From an uncultured Lachnospiraceae bacterium (GTDB lineage: Bacteria; Bacillota; Clostridia; Lachnospirales; Lachnospiraceae): a stretch of DNA of 64,000 bases. Shown here piece by piece: positions 1-9,153 of the stretch (the stretch's first letter is position 1; each line of letters begins with the position of its first letter). The translations under genes and the position numbers were made by a program. The DNA lies in contig CAJUKA010000008.1 of the NCBI GenBank assembly GCA_910586585.1, forward strand, positions 28,602-92,601. The letters run 5' to 3'. The notes beneath the pieces were generated by a model. It did no database searches, was not told the origin of the DNA, and saw only the letters and a program-made list of their open reading frames with translations.

Positions 1-896
1 TCCGGCGTGTTGATTCTTCCGACACCGATTGTGAGCATGCCTGTCTCCTTCCGTATCCTCGCGGCATTGTCGATATTAAACGCTCTGGGAATGTCAACAG
101 GAGGCACTTCATATTTCAGGCCGGCAGACAGGATGTTGCCGCGTGAGATATCCAGTACGTCCACGCCTGCCTCTCCCGCAAGTTTACAGAAATCAATGAC
201 CTCCTCTATGGTCAGCCCGCCCTCGAGATAATCGTCATGCGCGTCAATTCTCATGAGCATTGGCATATCCTCCGGGATATTTGCACGGATTGCGCGGATA
301 CACGCAAGCGGAAATCTTGCACAGTTTTCAAACGAACCGCCATACTCATCAGTTCTGTGGTTGATACCGCTGGACAGGAAGGAATGCGGCAGATAATTGT
401 GCGCACAGTGAAATTCAACACAGTCAAATCCGGCCTTTACTGCCCTTGCGGCCGCTCTGCCAAAACAATCTGTTATTTCTATAATCTGTTGTTTCGTAAT
501 GCCGGGAATCGTCATCTGTGGACTAACCGGCATGTCGCTTGCCACCAGAATCTGTGCCGTCTGATCCATGCCTACCGCAAGACTTCCCTGCCAAAGCTGT
601 AGCCCTGCCTTTCCGCCCTCCGCATGAATAGCGTCCGTCAGGCTTTTCAGTCCCGGGATATAGGCATCCTCGCTGATCGAAAGAAATCCTCTCGGCGCGC
701 TCGGACTATGTACACTGCAGACCTCGACAATGTTCAGTCCGCACCCGCCCTTTACACGCGCCACATGGTAGTTGACTAGCTGCGGCGTGACATAACTTGC
801 TTTTCCGGCAAACTTGGTTCCCATTGCCGGAAGAATCACCCTGTTTTTGAGTTCCATTCCCTTGATTGTAATCGGACTAAATAATTTATTATACAT
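1..896 (-). CDS. NADH:flavin oxidoreductase, Old Yellow Enzyme family (3' end outside window)
   Basis: The frame is open from an ATG at 894-896 to the window edge (298 residues seen, C-terminus missing). A strong AGGAGG lies 8 nt before the ATG. The start (MYNKLFSPITIKG) and the TIM-barrel motif CAHNYLPHSFLS followed by R-DEYGGS around residues 170-190 are diagnostic of FMN-dependent OYE/2,4-dienoyl-CoA-reductase-type enzymes; the last visible residues IGVGRINTP match the phosphate-binding end of the barrel. Such enzymes reduce activated C=C bonds with NAD(P)H. Whether it is a short OYE (about 350 aa) or a long BaiCD/FadH-like enzyme with Fe-S and FAD domains cannot be told. It is the last visible gene of the rhamnosidase operon, which suggests action on a released aglycone (inference). 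Confidence 0.9.
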   Translation of the reverse strand, partial: MYNKLFSPITIKGMELKNRVILPAMGTKFAGKASYVTPQLVNYHVARVKGGCGLNIVEVCSVHSPSAPRGFLSISEDAYIPGLKSLTDAIHAEGGKAGLQLWQGSLAVGMDQTAQILVASDMPVSPQMTIPGITKQQIIEITDCFGRAAARAVKAGFDCVEFHCAHNYLPHSFLSSGINHRTDEYGGSFENCARFPLACIRAIRANIPEDMPMLMRIDAHDDYLEGGLTIEEVIDFCKLAGEAGVDVLDISRGNILSAGLKYEVPPVDIPRAFNIDNAARIRKETGMLTIGVGRINTP

Positions 897-933
897 GATA
901 AAACCTCCTTTGTTTTGATATCTTTTGTTGCTT

Positions 934-1237
934 TTATCCCCCAATTTTATCAAGCCATGCAAGCGCCAGTGCAGGCCATTGCGCAACGGACTTGTCCGTG
1001 TGCTGCTTGGTATGCGGCTGGTATGCGGTTGTGGCCTCCGCCCACGCCGCCACGAAATCTGTAAACGTTTCTGCCTTAGCAGCTGACGCAAATATCTCTG
1101 AAAGCGCGGCCGGATTCTGCGTGTGCAGTGTTTTCATGGTCTGCCACTGCTGCATCATGGTATACAAGCTGCCTTCCCCGATATTGTTTGTCCGCCCAGT
1201 CCTCATTGGCAAGACTCATGCCATGACAGCCCTCCAT
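934..1237 (-). pseudogene. small unidentified protein, probably frameshifted
   Basis: A good RBS (GGAGG) precedes an ATG at 1235-1237 whose frame reads MEGCHGMSLANEDWADKQ and then turns into unlikely sequence. The neighbouring frame carries a plausible helical protein (GEGSLYTMMQQWQTMKT to LAWLDKIGG) ending at 934, but within the gap its only start is a TTG at 1210-1212 without an RBS; an in-frame ATG at 1222-1224 is followed at once by TGA. Removing one base near 1185 joins both parts into one protein of about 100 aa. I do not recognise the family. It lies between the alpha/beta hydrolase and the oxidoreductase in the same operon. A sequencing error would give the same picture. Confidence 0.55.
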
Positions 1238-1249
1238 GATAACCTCCTA

Positions 1250-2185
1250 TTACAATTCAATCCGCCGGTTTCCGAACGATATCTTCCCTCCCATCACTTC
1301 ATCCATGCGCTGTTTCATGATTTTCAGATCCTTTTTCGCCTCTGGAAATGACGGTGTTGCCACATACTGGTGCATCATATGATCCCGAAGATACAACTCG
1401 CAGTCCTGTCCGCAGTCCTTCAACTTTTTATATAAATAAATACTGTCATCCCGAAGCACCTCCGACTTGGAAGCCCATAGAAAAATAGGCGGACAGCCGG
1501 AATAATCCCCATAATAGGGTGCCACAAACGGGTTTGTTAACACTGATTTATCCCTTGACTGCAGATACATGTCACATACTTCTTCCGACAGATAACCAAC
1601 CATACAGTCCGTATTCAGATTCTCTGTATAACTCGGCAGTACCTTGTCGTACTGCACTGTCGGCGAAAGTGCAAAAACGGCTGCCGGAAGTGGCAGGTTT
1701 TTCTCTTTTGCGCGCAGTAATGTGGAAAGTACCAGATTGCCTCCGGCGCTCTCTCCGACAAACATGATCTTTTTGGAATCATACCGTTTCAGGAGAGCTT
1801 CATATACTGTAAGGCAGTCCAGTGCCCCCGCCGGATACGGAAATTCTGGAGCCAGCCGATAATTGACCGCAGCTACATTATAATGAAACTTTCCGGCAAG
1901 ATACGCTGTAAAAAACCGTCTGGTTGCCGCCTCCCCGAGAACAAACCCGCCTCCATGAATATAATAAATGAGCTGATTTTGCGGATTCCCCTTTGCTGTT
2001 ACCAGCTCAACCGGAATTCCCCCTAACTTCCCCTCTTTCATTGCTACATTTTTTAAAAGCGGAATCCGTTCTGCCTGCCTCCGCTCTTCCTGTCTTTTTT
2101 TGTCATAATCAATTTTACAGTCCGGTGAATACAGAACCTTTGATTTCATTATCTGTTTGAAAACGATTGTATGGATAAGACTCAT
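1250..2185 (-). CDS. alpha/beta hydrolase, HSL/GDXG (Abhydrolase_3) family
   Basis: A 311-aa esterase/lipase-like protein. The HGGGF oxyanion motif (about residue 77) and the nucleophile elbow GESAGG (about residue 145) define the hormone-sensitive-lipase family; the acid lies in the RDDS region and the catalytic His in the MMHQY segment near residue 270. ATG 2183-2185 has an AAGGAG RBS. There is no signal peptide, so it probably acts in the cytoplasm on small acyl esters. It follows the GH78 gene (gap 144 nt) in the operon, so de-esterification of an acylated glycoside or aglycone is a reasonable guess, but the substrate is not visible. Confidence 0.88.
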   Translation of the reverse strand: MSLIHTIVFKQIMKSKVLYSPDCKIDYDKKRQEERRQAERIPLLKNVAMKEGKLGGIPVELVTAKGNPQNQLIYYIHGGGFVLGEAATRRFFTAYLAGKFHYNVAAVNYRLAPEFPYPAGALDCLTVYEALLKRYDSKKIMFVGESAGGNLVLSTLLRAKEKNLPLPAAVFALSPTVQYDKVLPSYTENLNTDCMVGYLSEEVCDMYLQSRDKSVLTNPFVAPYYGDYSGCPPIFLWASKSEVLRDDSIYLYKKLKDCGQDCELYLRDHMMHQYVATPSFPEAKKDLKIMKQRMDEVMGGKISFGNRRIEL

Positions 2186-2329
2186 ATCTGCTTTCTCCTT
2201 TCTAATCTAAAAAGTACGAACCCCGTTTAGATGCGAATGGTTACGCCATTATTCTCACCTTCTTACTGAACAAGTGCAATAAATATAGTACCCGAGGGCG
2301 CTATTTGTCATAGCAAAATAAAGCTGTAT

Positions 2330-5098
2330 TCAGACTTCTGCCATAAAGCATCCATTGCCAAGCATCTGTTCACTTCCGTCAGGCAGTACCAGGACAGCCT
2401 CTGTATTTGCCGGGATTTTCCCGGAAATACGGACTCCCTGTGTCCCTGATTTCTCCCACCGAACCTGAATCAGGCCGTTCGGACTCCTATGCTCCCCCGC
2501 TGCCCACTCAAGACCGCAGCCATACAGCGTCGCAATGCGGATTTTGTCATAGGCATTGCCCACGTTCTGAATTCCGGCAATGCGGCGGTACATAAAATCA
2601 CCGACACAGCCAAACGCATAGTGGTTGAATGAGCATTTGTCCACTGCACCGTTTTCTCTGACTGCGTCCCAGTTTTCCCAGACTGTTGTGGCACCATGCT
2701 CGATTTCGTACAGCCAGGAAGGACATTTCGTCTGCCACAATATTTTCCACGCCGTCTCCTCATACCCGTAATCACACAGGACATCCAGCAGATAGGGCAC
2801 GGACATAAACCCTGTGTCCAGACAATAACCGTTTTGCCGGATCAGTTCATCCAGATGCCCAGCCAGCACAGGCTCCGTCTCTTTCGGAACCATATGGCAC
2901 TTCAGAGCCAGAATATAGTTTCCCTGCATCTCCTGACGGATTTTTCCATTCTCATCCACATACTCCTCGAAAAAGGCTTCCCGCACTCTCTTCGCATATG
3001 CGCGGAAGTCCTCCGCCTTATCACTGTGTCCAAGCAGTTCAGACACTTCGGCAAACAGATCCGCATCCGCAGCCAGAAGCGCGGTATCCACATAATTCAT
3101 TGTCAGGAATGAGGAGGCTGGTCCGTCCGAAAATCCCTGTGCATTTTTCACGCTCGGCACCAGCCAGTCCCCGAAATGAAAACCGGTATTGATCAGATAA
3201 TGCTGGTTGTCCTGCCGGCGTTCAGGCATGGCCGCAAACTGTTCTGCTGTTACCGCCCCCATCGGATTTGCTGTCGGAAGTTCATACGCGCTCTTTTTCA
3301 TTGCCTCCATCCATTTCTCCATTGCCGGATAATTCTCCTCCAGAACGCGGATATCCCCTTTCAGATGATACAGCTGCAGTGGAAGCGTCAGGATCACGTC
3401 TCCCCAGCCCAGAGAGCCCGCCATCGTCTGCTGGATATAGTTTTTGATCAGTGGCACCGTATTAAGCACATGACCGTTTTCTGTCTGCTCCAGACGGACA
3501 CTTTTCAGCCAGTCCTCATAAAATGCCGTCATGTCCTGATTATAAAGCGCGGTTGCTCCGTACACTACCACGTCACCAGTCCATCCTGCCTTTTCCCTGG
3601 TAGGACAGTCTGTGGGAATCGTGATATTATTGGAGCGCTGACTCCAGTAAATATTGTGCTGCAGCTGGTTCAGCCGTTTATCCGAACAGCTGAAATGCCC
3701 TGTAACCGGATTATCTGTGCTGACCGCAAGTGCCGTGAACTGCTCCTTCGTCCAGCCCTGTCCTCCCTTTACCCGCACATAACGGAATCCGTGGTAGGTA
3801 AATCGGGGCGAAAACACCTCATGCCCGGTTCCGGCACAGATATAGCAGTCTTTCTGCGCCCTCGTCTCATCACCCTCAAATGCATAGGTAAAATTCCCGT
3901 TTTCGTCCAGCACCTCTCCATGTTCAAATGTGATCTCTTCCCCTGGCTGTCCATAGATGTCAGCACGGATAACGCCAGCCATATTCTGTCCAAAATCCAC
4001 AAGTGTATCCCCGTTCGGCGCGGTCCATACCCGCTGCGCCGCAATCTCGGCAAATACCTTTGCCAGCGGCGAACACTGTGCGTCCACCGCCTGAACAGAT
4101 TTCTTTTTTTGGCGAACACTTTTCCATGCCTGAGCATCATACATGCACAGCGAGGGTTCCCCGTCGTCCATCCTGGCATCAACCGTCTGTCCAAAAAACA
4201 GATCTGCCATGCGGACAGGTCCGTCAAACGAATAACGCCACGATTCGTCAGAACATAAGACACTTCTTGTGCCATCTGTATATTCCATTTCCAGCTGTAG
4301 CAAAAGCCCCGGCACCTCTCCATACTCACAGCCCCTTCCGAAGGCAATCTTTCCTTTATACCATCCGTCCGCAACTGTTACGGCAATCGCATTTTCCCCG
4401 CACTGCAAGAGCATTTCCACTGGAAATACCTGATATTTAAGCCGTCTGTCATAAGTGGTAAATCCCGGATTCAGCACGGAGTCCGTCACTGGTTTTCCGT
4501 TGATCTTTGCCTCGTAAATACCATGTGACGTTATATAAAGCCGCGCCCTCGTCACCTCTTTTTCCAGATGGAACACCCTGCGCATTCGCACTGGCGGATC
4601 ATAGGGTTCCAATGGCTGTGCCCTCAGGTTCGCCTCATCGGAAATAATCTCGGGATTCTCCCCCCTCATCATTGCGCCAAGCACTTCCAGCCAGACTTTT
4701 CCAGCCTCCTCCAACGGGTTCTTTTCCAGCTGGGGCAGGGGGACGGGCTCAATCCACCCTGCCTTCCATTCTTCCGGTTTCAGGAAAGCCGTCTCAAAAT
4801 ATTCCTGTCCGCTCTTTACTTCCCTTCCCTCCTGATCCCACGCCGTGATCTGATAGAGATATCTGCACTTTGATTGCAACGGCTGTCCCGCATACTCTAT
4901 GTCCGTCGTGTTTCTGCCCTCTGTCTTTGTGCTGTCCCAGACAATAGTGCCGTCTTCTTTCTGTACCATAATCTGATACGCATTCTGGTAAACATTGTTT
5001 TCTTCCGCATCCCATTCCCATGAAAAACGTGGTTTTTCCACAGTAATTGCCAATGGTCTGCACATGTGCTCACACTGGATATTTTTAATCTGATACAT
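2330..5098 (-). CDS. alpha-L-rhamnosidase, GH78
   Basis: The open frame reaches 5212, but the ATG at 5096-5098 (MYQIKNIQCEH) has an AAGGAG RBS and matches the usual family start, giving 922 aa. The layout is family-typical: an N-terminal Fn3-like beta domain, rhamnosidase N domain with GIYEAKINGK and WYKGKIAFG, a jelly-roll, then the (alpha/alpha)6 barrel. The catalytic signature DCPTREKAGWTGD is near residue 498; its Glu is the likely general acid. No signal peptide, so it would act inside the cell after uptake. It lacks the extra C-terminal domain found on the second rhamnosidase and the GH3 enzyme of this operon. Confidence 0.93.
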   Translation of the reverse strand: MYQIKNIQCEHMCRPLAITVEKPRFSWEWDAEENNVYQNAYQIMVQKEDGTIVWDSTKTEGRNTTDIEYAGQPLQSKCRYLYQITAWDQEGREVKSGQEYFETAFLKPEEWKAGWIEPVPLPQLEKNPLEEAGKVWLEVLGAMMRGENPEIISDEANLRAQPLEPYDPPVRMRRVFHLEKEVTRARLYITSHGIYEAKINGKPVTDSVLNPGFTTYDRRLKYQVFPVEMLLQCGENAIAVTVADGWYKGKIAFGRGCEYGEVPGLLLQLEMEYTDGTRSVLCSDESWRYSFDGPVRMADLFFGQTVDARMDDGEPSLCMYDAQAWKSVRQKKKSVQAVDAQCSPLAKVFAEIAAQRVWTAPNGDTLVDFGQNMAGVIRADIYGQPGEEITFEHGEVLDENGNFTYAFEGDETRAQKDCYICAGTGHEVFSPRFTYHGFRYVRVKGGQGWTKEQFTALAVSTDNPVTGHFSCSDKRLNQLQHNIYWSQRSNNITIPTDCPTREKAGWTGDVVVYGATALYNQDMTAFYEDWLKSVRLEQTENGHVLNTVPLIKNYIQQTMAGSLGWGDVILTLPLQLYHLKGDIRVLEENYPAMEKWMEAMKKSAYELPTANPMGAVTAEQFAAMPERRQDNQHYLINTGFHFGDWLVPSVKNAQGFSDGPASSFLTMNYVDTALLAADADLFAEVSELLGHSDKAEDFRAYAKRVREAFFEEYVDENGKIRQEMQGNYILALKCHMVPKETEPVLAGHLDELIRQNGYCLDTGFMSVPYLLDVLCDYGYEETAWKILWQTKCPSWLYEIEHGATTVWENWDAVRENGAVDKCSFNHYAFGCVGDFMYRRIAGIQNVGNAYDKIRIATLYGCGLEWAAGEHRSPNGLIQVRWEKSGTQGVRISGKIPANTEAVLVLPDGSEQMLGNGCFMAEV

Positions 5099-5155
5099 CA
5101 GCCTTACTCCTTTCTTACCCGAATAAACAGAAATCAAAATCTTTCCCCTGCTCCT

Positions 5156-5200
5156 AATACGGTACTCACGGCAAATTTCATTCACCGTGAGTACCGTATT
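5156..5200. repeat. perfect 16-bp inverted repeat between GH3 and GH78 genes
   Basis: AATACGGTACTCACGG (5156-5171) is exactly complementary to 5185-5200, with a 13-nt loop. Neither strand has a T-tract after it, so it is not a canonical intrinsic terminator. It lies just after the GH3 stop codon (5223) and about 60 nt before the downstream GH78 start. An mRNA-stabilising or processing hairpin inside the operon, or a protein-binding operator, are both possible. Confidence 0.8.
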
Positions 5201-5222
5201 CCAATCGTGCAAATATGCTGTT

Positions 5223-7673
5223 TTACTGCATGTTCTCCATCATTGCCGCCAGCTGTGCCGCCGCACCCGGATCATTGTTGGCCGCGCCGACCGCCGCCTG
5301 CATCAATGCGAGCGGTGTCATTCCTCCTCCCTGCTGTACAAGGCGGATTAAAGGCGTGCTGAATACGATACTTATCGTAAACAGAAACTCTGGGCTGTTC
5401 TCATCACCACCGCAATTCTTCAGAATTCCGCCCTTCATGCCCTCCATGATCTGCTGCACGACAGGATTTTCTTTCATGTCATTCATTGTGTTTAACAGGG
5501 TATATTCACCCGGCTTTTCCAGCTCGAAAGGCATGATCCTGCCCCCATAGAGCTTCTCAAAATCAGAGACTGAGGGCTTTCCTGATGGGCAGACATACCA
5601 TTGCGGCAGCCCTTCGTATCCCAGAGTGCCTACCGTTCCCTGCACCCTGATGTCCTGCACCAGACAGATATCCGCGCTGGAGGTTCCCACTTGAATCTGA
5701 TACTGCCCTGTCAGCACTTCCCAGTCTTTGGTATGCACATCATAGTGCGCAAAGGCTCTCCGGTTCAGTGTGACCGTCACTTCCTTTTCCTCTCCGGCTT
5801 CCAGGTACACCTTGCAAAAACCTTTCAACTCTTTCTCTGCCTTGAAAATATCCGGTGTCCGGTCAGACACATAGATCTGCACGACCTCTGCACCCGCACG
5901 GCTTCCTGTATTTTTCACTCTGCAGGAAACTGCCAATTCTTTGTCCTTTTCTGAAAGATTCCATATAGAATCTTTGCTTATTTCATTATTATCATATCTT
6001 ATTATTAAATCTGAAAGTTCAAACTGCGTGTAACTTAGTCCGTATCCAAACGGAAAACGCACTGGAATCCCCGCTTTTTCATAATAGCGATAACCGACGT
6101 AGATGCTCTCCGCATACTCCACCTGTCTCGGATTGATGCCAAATGTCTCCGCCGAAGAGCAGTCCCTGTAGGAAACCGGATATGTCTCCGCAAGCTTTCC
6201 GCTGGGATTTACAGCGCCATACAGTAAATCAACGCCCGCCTCGCCAACCGCCTGTCCGCCTAGGTATAGGTTCAGAACCGCTTTTGCCTCCGCAAGCCAT
6301 GGCATCTCCACAGGACTTCCTCCCATCAGCACAACGACAACATTCGGATTTACTTTCGCGATCTCGCTGACCAGCTCGCAGTGGCTTTCCGGCATCGCCA
6401 TATGCGTTCTGTCGTAACCTTCCGACTCATAGGAATCTGGAAGCCCCACGACAAGAACTGCCACGTCTGCATCCTTTGCGCCGTCCACTGCCCGTTTCAG
6501 TTCCGTTTCATTCTTTTCTCCATTTAATTCATAGGAGGGATAATATGTAACTGTCCCGCCTGCCGCTTCCATGGCTGCACGCAGACTGGGAAGCTTTGTC
6601 GGATTGATGTGCGAAGAACCCGCGCCCTGATAACGCACCGTCTCCGCCATCGCGCCGCACAGGGCGATTTTCGCTGTCTTCTGTAATGGCAGGATACCCT
6701 TCTCATTTTTAAGCAAAACAGCGCTCTCTACCGCAATTTTTTTTGCAAGGTTATGATGCGCCTCCGCATCAAACAGGTATCCGTCATGAATCCTTTTCCG
6801 TGTTTCCTGCGCTTTCCATGCCAGTCTGATAATCCGCTCCACACAGGCATCAATGTCAGTCTCCAACAGCCTCCCTTCCTCCACTGCCCGCTTTACGTCC
6901 GAATCAAACATTCCATTGCTGCTTGGCATTTCCAGGTCGCAGCCCGCCTGAAACGCCCAAATCCTGTCATTCATTGCGCCCCAGTCTGTCACAACCAGTC
7001 CCTCAAAGCCCCACTCATCACGCAAAATATCTGTCAGAAGGGATTTGTTGTCACTCGAAAAGGTTCCGTTTATCTTGTTGTAGGAGCACATCACGGTATC
7101 CGGCTGGCTCTCTTTCACTGCCATCTCAAAGGCAGACAGATAGATTTCGCGCAGTGCACGCTCGTCCACCATACTGTTCCCCATCATGCGGTCCTGTTCC
7201 TGATTATTTGCCGCATAATGCTTTAAACTGGTTCCGACACCCTTGCACTGCACACCCTGAATCCAGCTTGCCCCCATCATGCCTGACAGATACGGGTCCT
7301 CACTGAAATATTCAAAGTTGCGCCCGCAGAGAGGATTTCGTTTCATGCACACGCCCGGCCCTAAGACCACGTCCACGCCGTGATGCAGCGCTTCCTCGCC
7401 TATCGCCTCCCCCATCTCATACAGCAAATCCGGATTCCACGACGATGCGCTGGCGGACGCCGTCGGAAAACAGGTAGACTGTTCGCTCTGGTTGATTCCC
7501 AGGTGGTCGGATTCCCCCTTCTGTGTCCGCAGGCCATGCGGCCCGTCAGACATAAAGAAGGAAGGAATACCATACTGTTCCATATTCTCAGATTCCCAGA
7601 AACTTGCACCCGAACAAAGTTTTATTTTATCTTCCAGTGTCATTTTTGTAATCACTTCTCTGATTTTTTCCAT
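5223..7673 (-). CDS. beta-glucosidase-type glycoside hydrolase, GH3
   Basis: An 816-aa GH3 enzyme. The ATG at 7671-7673 (MEKIREVITKM) sits 8 nt after AGGAGG; a TTG one codon upstream is less likely. Visible motifs are SDGPHGLR, KHYAANNQE, the nucleophile Asp in VTDWGAMND (about residue 230), the GH3 C-terminal domain and an Fn3-like domain near residues 590-660. It continues with an extra helical segment from about residue 700 to the end that resembles the C-terminal segment of the GH78 enzyme at 9154. No signal peptide. It probably removes terminal beta-glucose after rhamnose removal. The next gene upstream is the transporter, 46 nt away. Confidence 0.93.
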   Translation of the reverse strand: MEKIREVITKMTLEDKIKLCSGASFWESENMEQYGIPSFFMSDGPHGLRTQKGESDHLGINQSEQSTCFPTASASASSWNPDLLYEMGEAIGEEALHHGVDVVLGPGVCMKRNPLCGRNFEYFSEDPYLSGMMGASWIQGVQCKGVGTSLKHYAANNQEQDRMMGNSMVDERALREIYLSAFEMAVKESQPDTVMCSYNKINGTFSSDNKSLLTDILRDEWGFEGLVVTDWGAMNDRIWAFQAGCDLEMPSSNGMFDSDVKRAVEEGRLLETDIDACVERIIRLAWKAQETRKRIHDGYLFDAEAHHNLAKKIAVESAVLLKNEKGILPLQKTAKIALCGAMAETVRYQGAGSSHINPTKLPSLRAAMEAAGGTVTYYPSYELNGEKNETELKRAVDGAKDADVAVLVVGLPDSYESEGYDRTHMAMPESHCELVSEIAKVNPNVVVVLMGGSPVEMPWLAEAKAVLNLYLGGQAVGEAGVDLLYGAVNPSGKLAETYPVSYRDCSSAETFGINPRQVEYAESIYVGYRYYEKAGIPVRFPFGYGLSYTQFELSDLIIRYDNNEISKDSIWNLSEKDKELAVSCRVKNTGSRAGAEVVQIYVSDRTPDIFKAEKELKGFCKVYLEAGEEKEVTVTLNRRAFAHYDVHTKDWEVLTGQYQIQVGTSSADICLVQDIRVQGTVGTLGYEGLPQWYVCPSGKPSVSDFEKLYGGRIMPFELEKPGEYTLLNTMNDMKENPVVQQIMEGMKGGILKNCGGDENSPEFLFTISIVFSTPLIRLVQQGGGMTPLALMQAAVGAANNDPGAAAQLAAMMENMQ

Positions 7674-7719
7674 CAATTTCTCCTCCTGACATTCTCACAA
7701 ACACTGATACAAATCTATT

Positions 7720-9123
7720 TTACCACTGCGACTTGCGCTTTTCGAGTTCCTCCCTGATTGCTGGCAGCTTCTCTTCCAGGTCAAATTTGACTGCGCAGAC
7801 CAGCATCACAGCAAACAGTAAGAGCGGAATATAGATATTAAATGCATAGATCGCCTGCCTTGTCGCCGTTGTCGCAACAGCCGCTGTCGCGTCATAGTGC
7901 GCGATCGCAAGGCACCAGCCGATCACAGACACGCCCAAACCATTTCCAACCTTGCCGCCAAAGCCAACCGCACTTTGGGAGGAAGCCACCATCCTGTTCC
8001 CATATTTGTACGCATTATAGTCAATCGCCATGGCCGTCGTAACACCCAGCAAGCACATCATCGGAATGTTTGCAAACGACCCCACGCACCCGAGAATCGT
8101 GTTATACCAGAAATGTGTCGGATTTAGGAGCCTTAAAGCAGTTGCTAAAGTCCCCAGGAAAAAACATACGCGCAGCGTTTTCACAACACCCAGCTTCTTG
8201 TTCATAGGACCTACCGCTACAAACCCGAGAATCGTCGGTATCATGCCCACTGCCCCGAGAATCGCTACAAGATTGTCATCCCCATAAATCCACTTGCAGT
8301 AATAGGTACCTGACGAATTTGCCAGACCATAGGTGACATTCGACATAAGTCCCATAATCAGCGCCAAAACCCAGTATTTATTTCCAAAAAGTTTTTTGAC
8401 AGCCTCGCCTAATGAAACCGGAACGTCAAATTCATCCGGCTTAAAAGCAGCTGCAGCCATATCGTCAGCAGTTGCCGTTTCCTTGCTTTTCTTGTAACAG
8501 AACAGAAGGCAGAGCAGGGAAATCAGCGCCAGGACTGCCGCATACTTTATCCATGCACTCTTTGTACCGCCCAGTGCATTGGTAACCGGAATGACTGTCA
8601 GAACGATAGCCATTCCCGGAACATATCCTGCCAGCGCACGGTATACGCCCATCTTGCCGCGCTCCTCGGTACTATTTGTCCGCACTACCATTAGAGAGCC
8701 ATATGGAATTGCGATCGCAGTGTAAATGACGGATGTCATCAACAGGTTAGTGATCAGCATATAGGCAATCTGAAACGTGGAATTTCCCTGCGGTACGGTA
8801 AACAGCATCAGCATCAGTACAGCCGCAGGTACAGACATTTTCAGCAGCCATGGCCGGTAACGTTCCTTTCCCGGCTTGGTGTGGTCTATAATGTTTCCCA
8901 TGATAATGTCCGTAAATGCGTCAATAATCTTTGTAATCATGAACACGGTTGCGACCACAGCCGCCGCAAGGCCTGCCTTGTCCGTGTAAAAATAAGTTAA
9001 CTGTCCCACCATGCCGTTGATTGCATTTAATGCAAACTGTCCCATGGCATCTCCAAAATAATCGCTTCCACGCATGACCTTCTGAATGCCGAACTGGTCC
9101 TTTCCCAATGGTTTTCTTGCCAT
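7720..9123 (-). CDS. GPH-family sugar:cation symporter (MelB/YicJ type)
   Basis: A 467-aa integral membrane protein with about 12 hydrophobic segments. The N-terminal region YFGDAMGQFALN and the loop DIIMGNIIDHTKPGKERYRPW are diagnostic of the glycoside-pentoside-hexuronide:cation symporter family, which uses the Na+/H+ gradient to import glycosides. ATG 9121-9123 follows a GGAGGG RBS. It lies between the GH78 (30 nt gap) and GH3 genes, so it is the probable importer of the intact glycoside that the cytoplasmic rhamnosidases and GH3 enzyme then cleave. Confidence 0.9.
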   Translation of the reverse strand: MARKPLGKDQFGIQKVMRGSDYFGDAMGQFALNAINGMVGQLTYFYTDKAGLAAAVVATVFMITKIIDAFTDIIMGNIIDHTKPGKERYRPWLLKMSVPAAVLMLMLFTVPQGNSTFQIAYMLITNLLMTSVIYTAIAIPYGSLMVVRTNSTEERGKMGVYRALAGYVPGMAIVLTVIPVTNALGGTKSAWIKYAAVLALISLLCLLFCYKKSKETATADDMAAAAFKPDEFDVPVSLGEAVKKLFGNKYWVLALIMGLMSNVTYGLANSSGTYYCKWIYGDDNLVAILGAVGMIPTILGFVAVGPMNKKLGVVKTLRVCFFLGTLATALRLLNPTHFWYNTILGCVGSFANIPMMCLLGVTTAMAIDYNAYKYGNRMVASSQSAVGFGGKVGNGLGVSVIGWCLAIAHYDATAAVATTATRQAIYAFNIYIPLLLFAVMLVCAVKFDLEEKLPAIREELEKRKSQW

Positions 9124-9153
9124 AATAATCTTTCCCTCCTGTGTGAAATATTT

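Noticed and set aside
3176..4258. 360-codon plus-strand open frame
   Set aside because: Lies fully opposite the GH78 gene, has no RBS and is His/Cys/Arg-rich with no recognisable motif; a mirror frame of the real gene.
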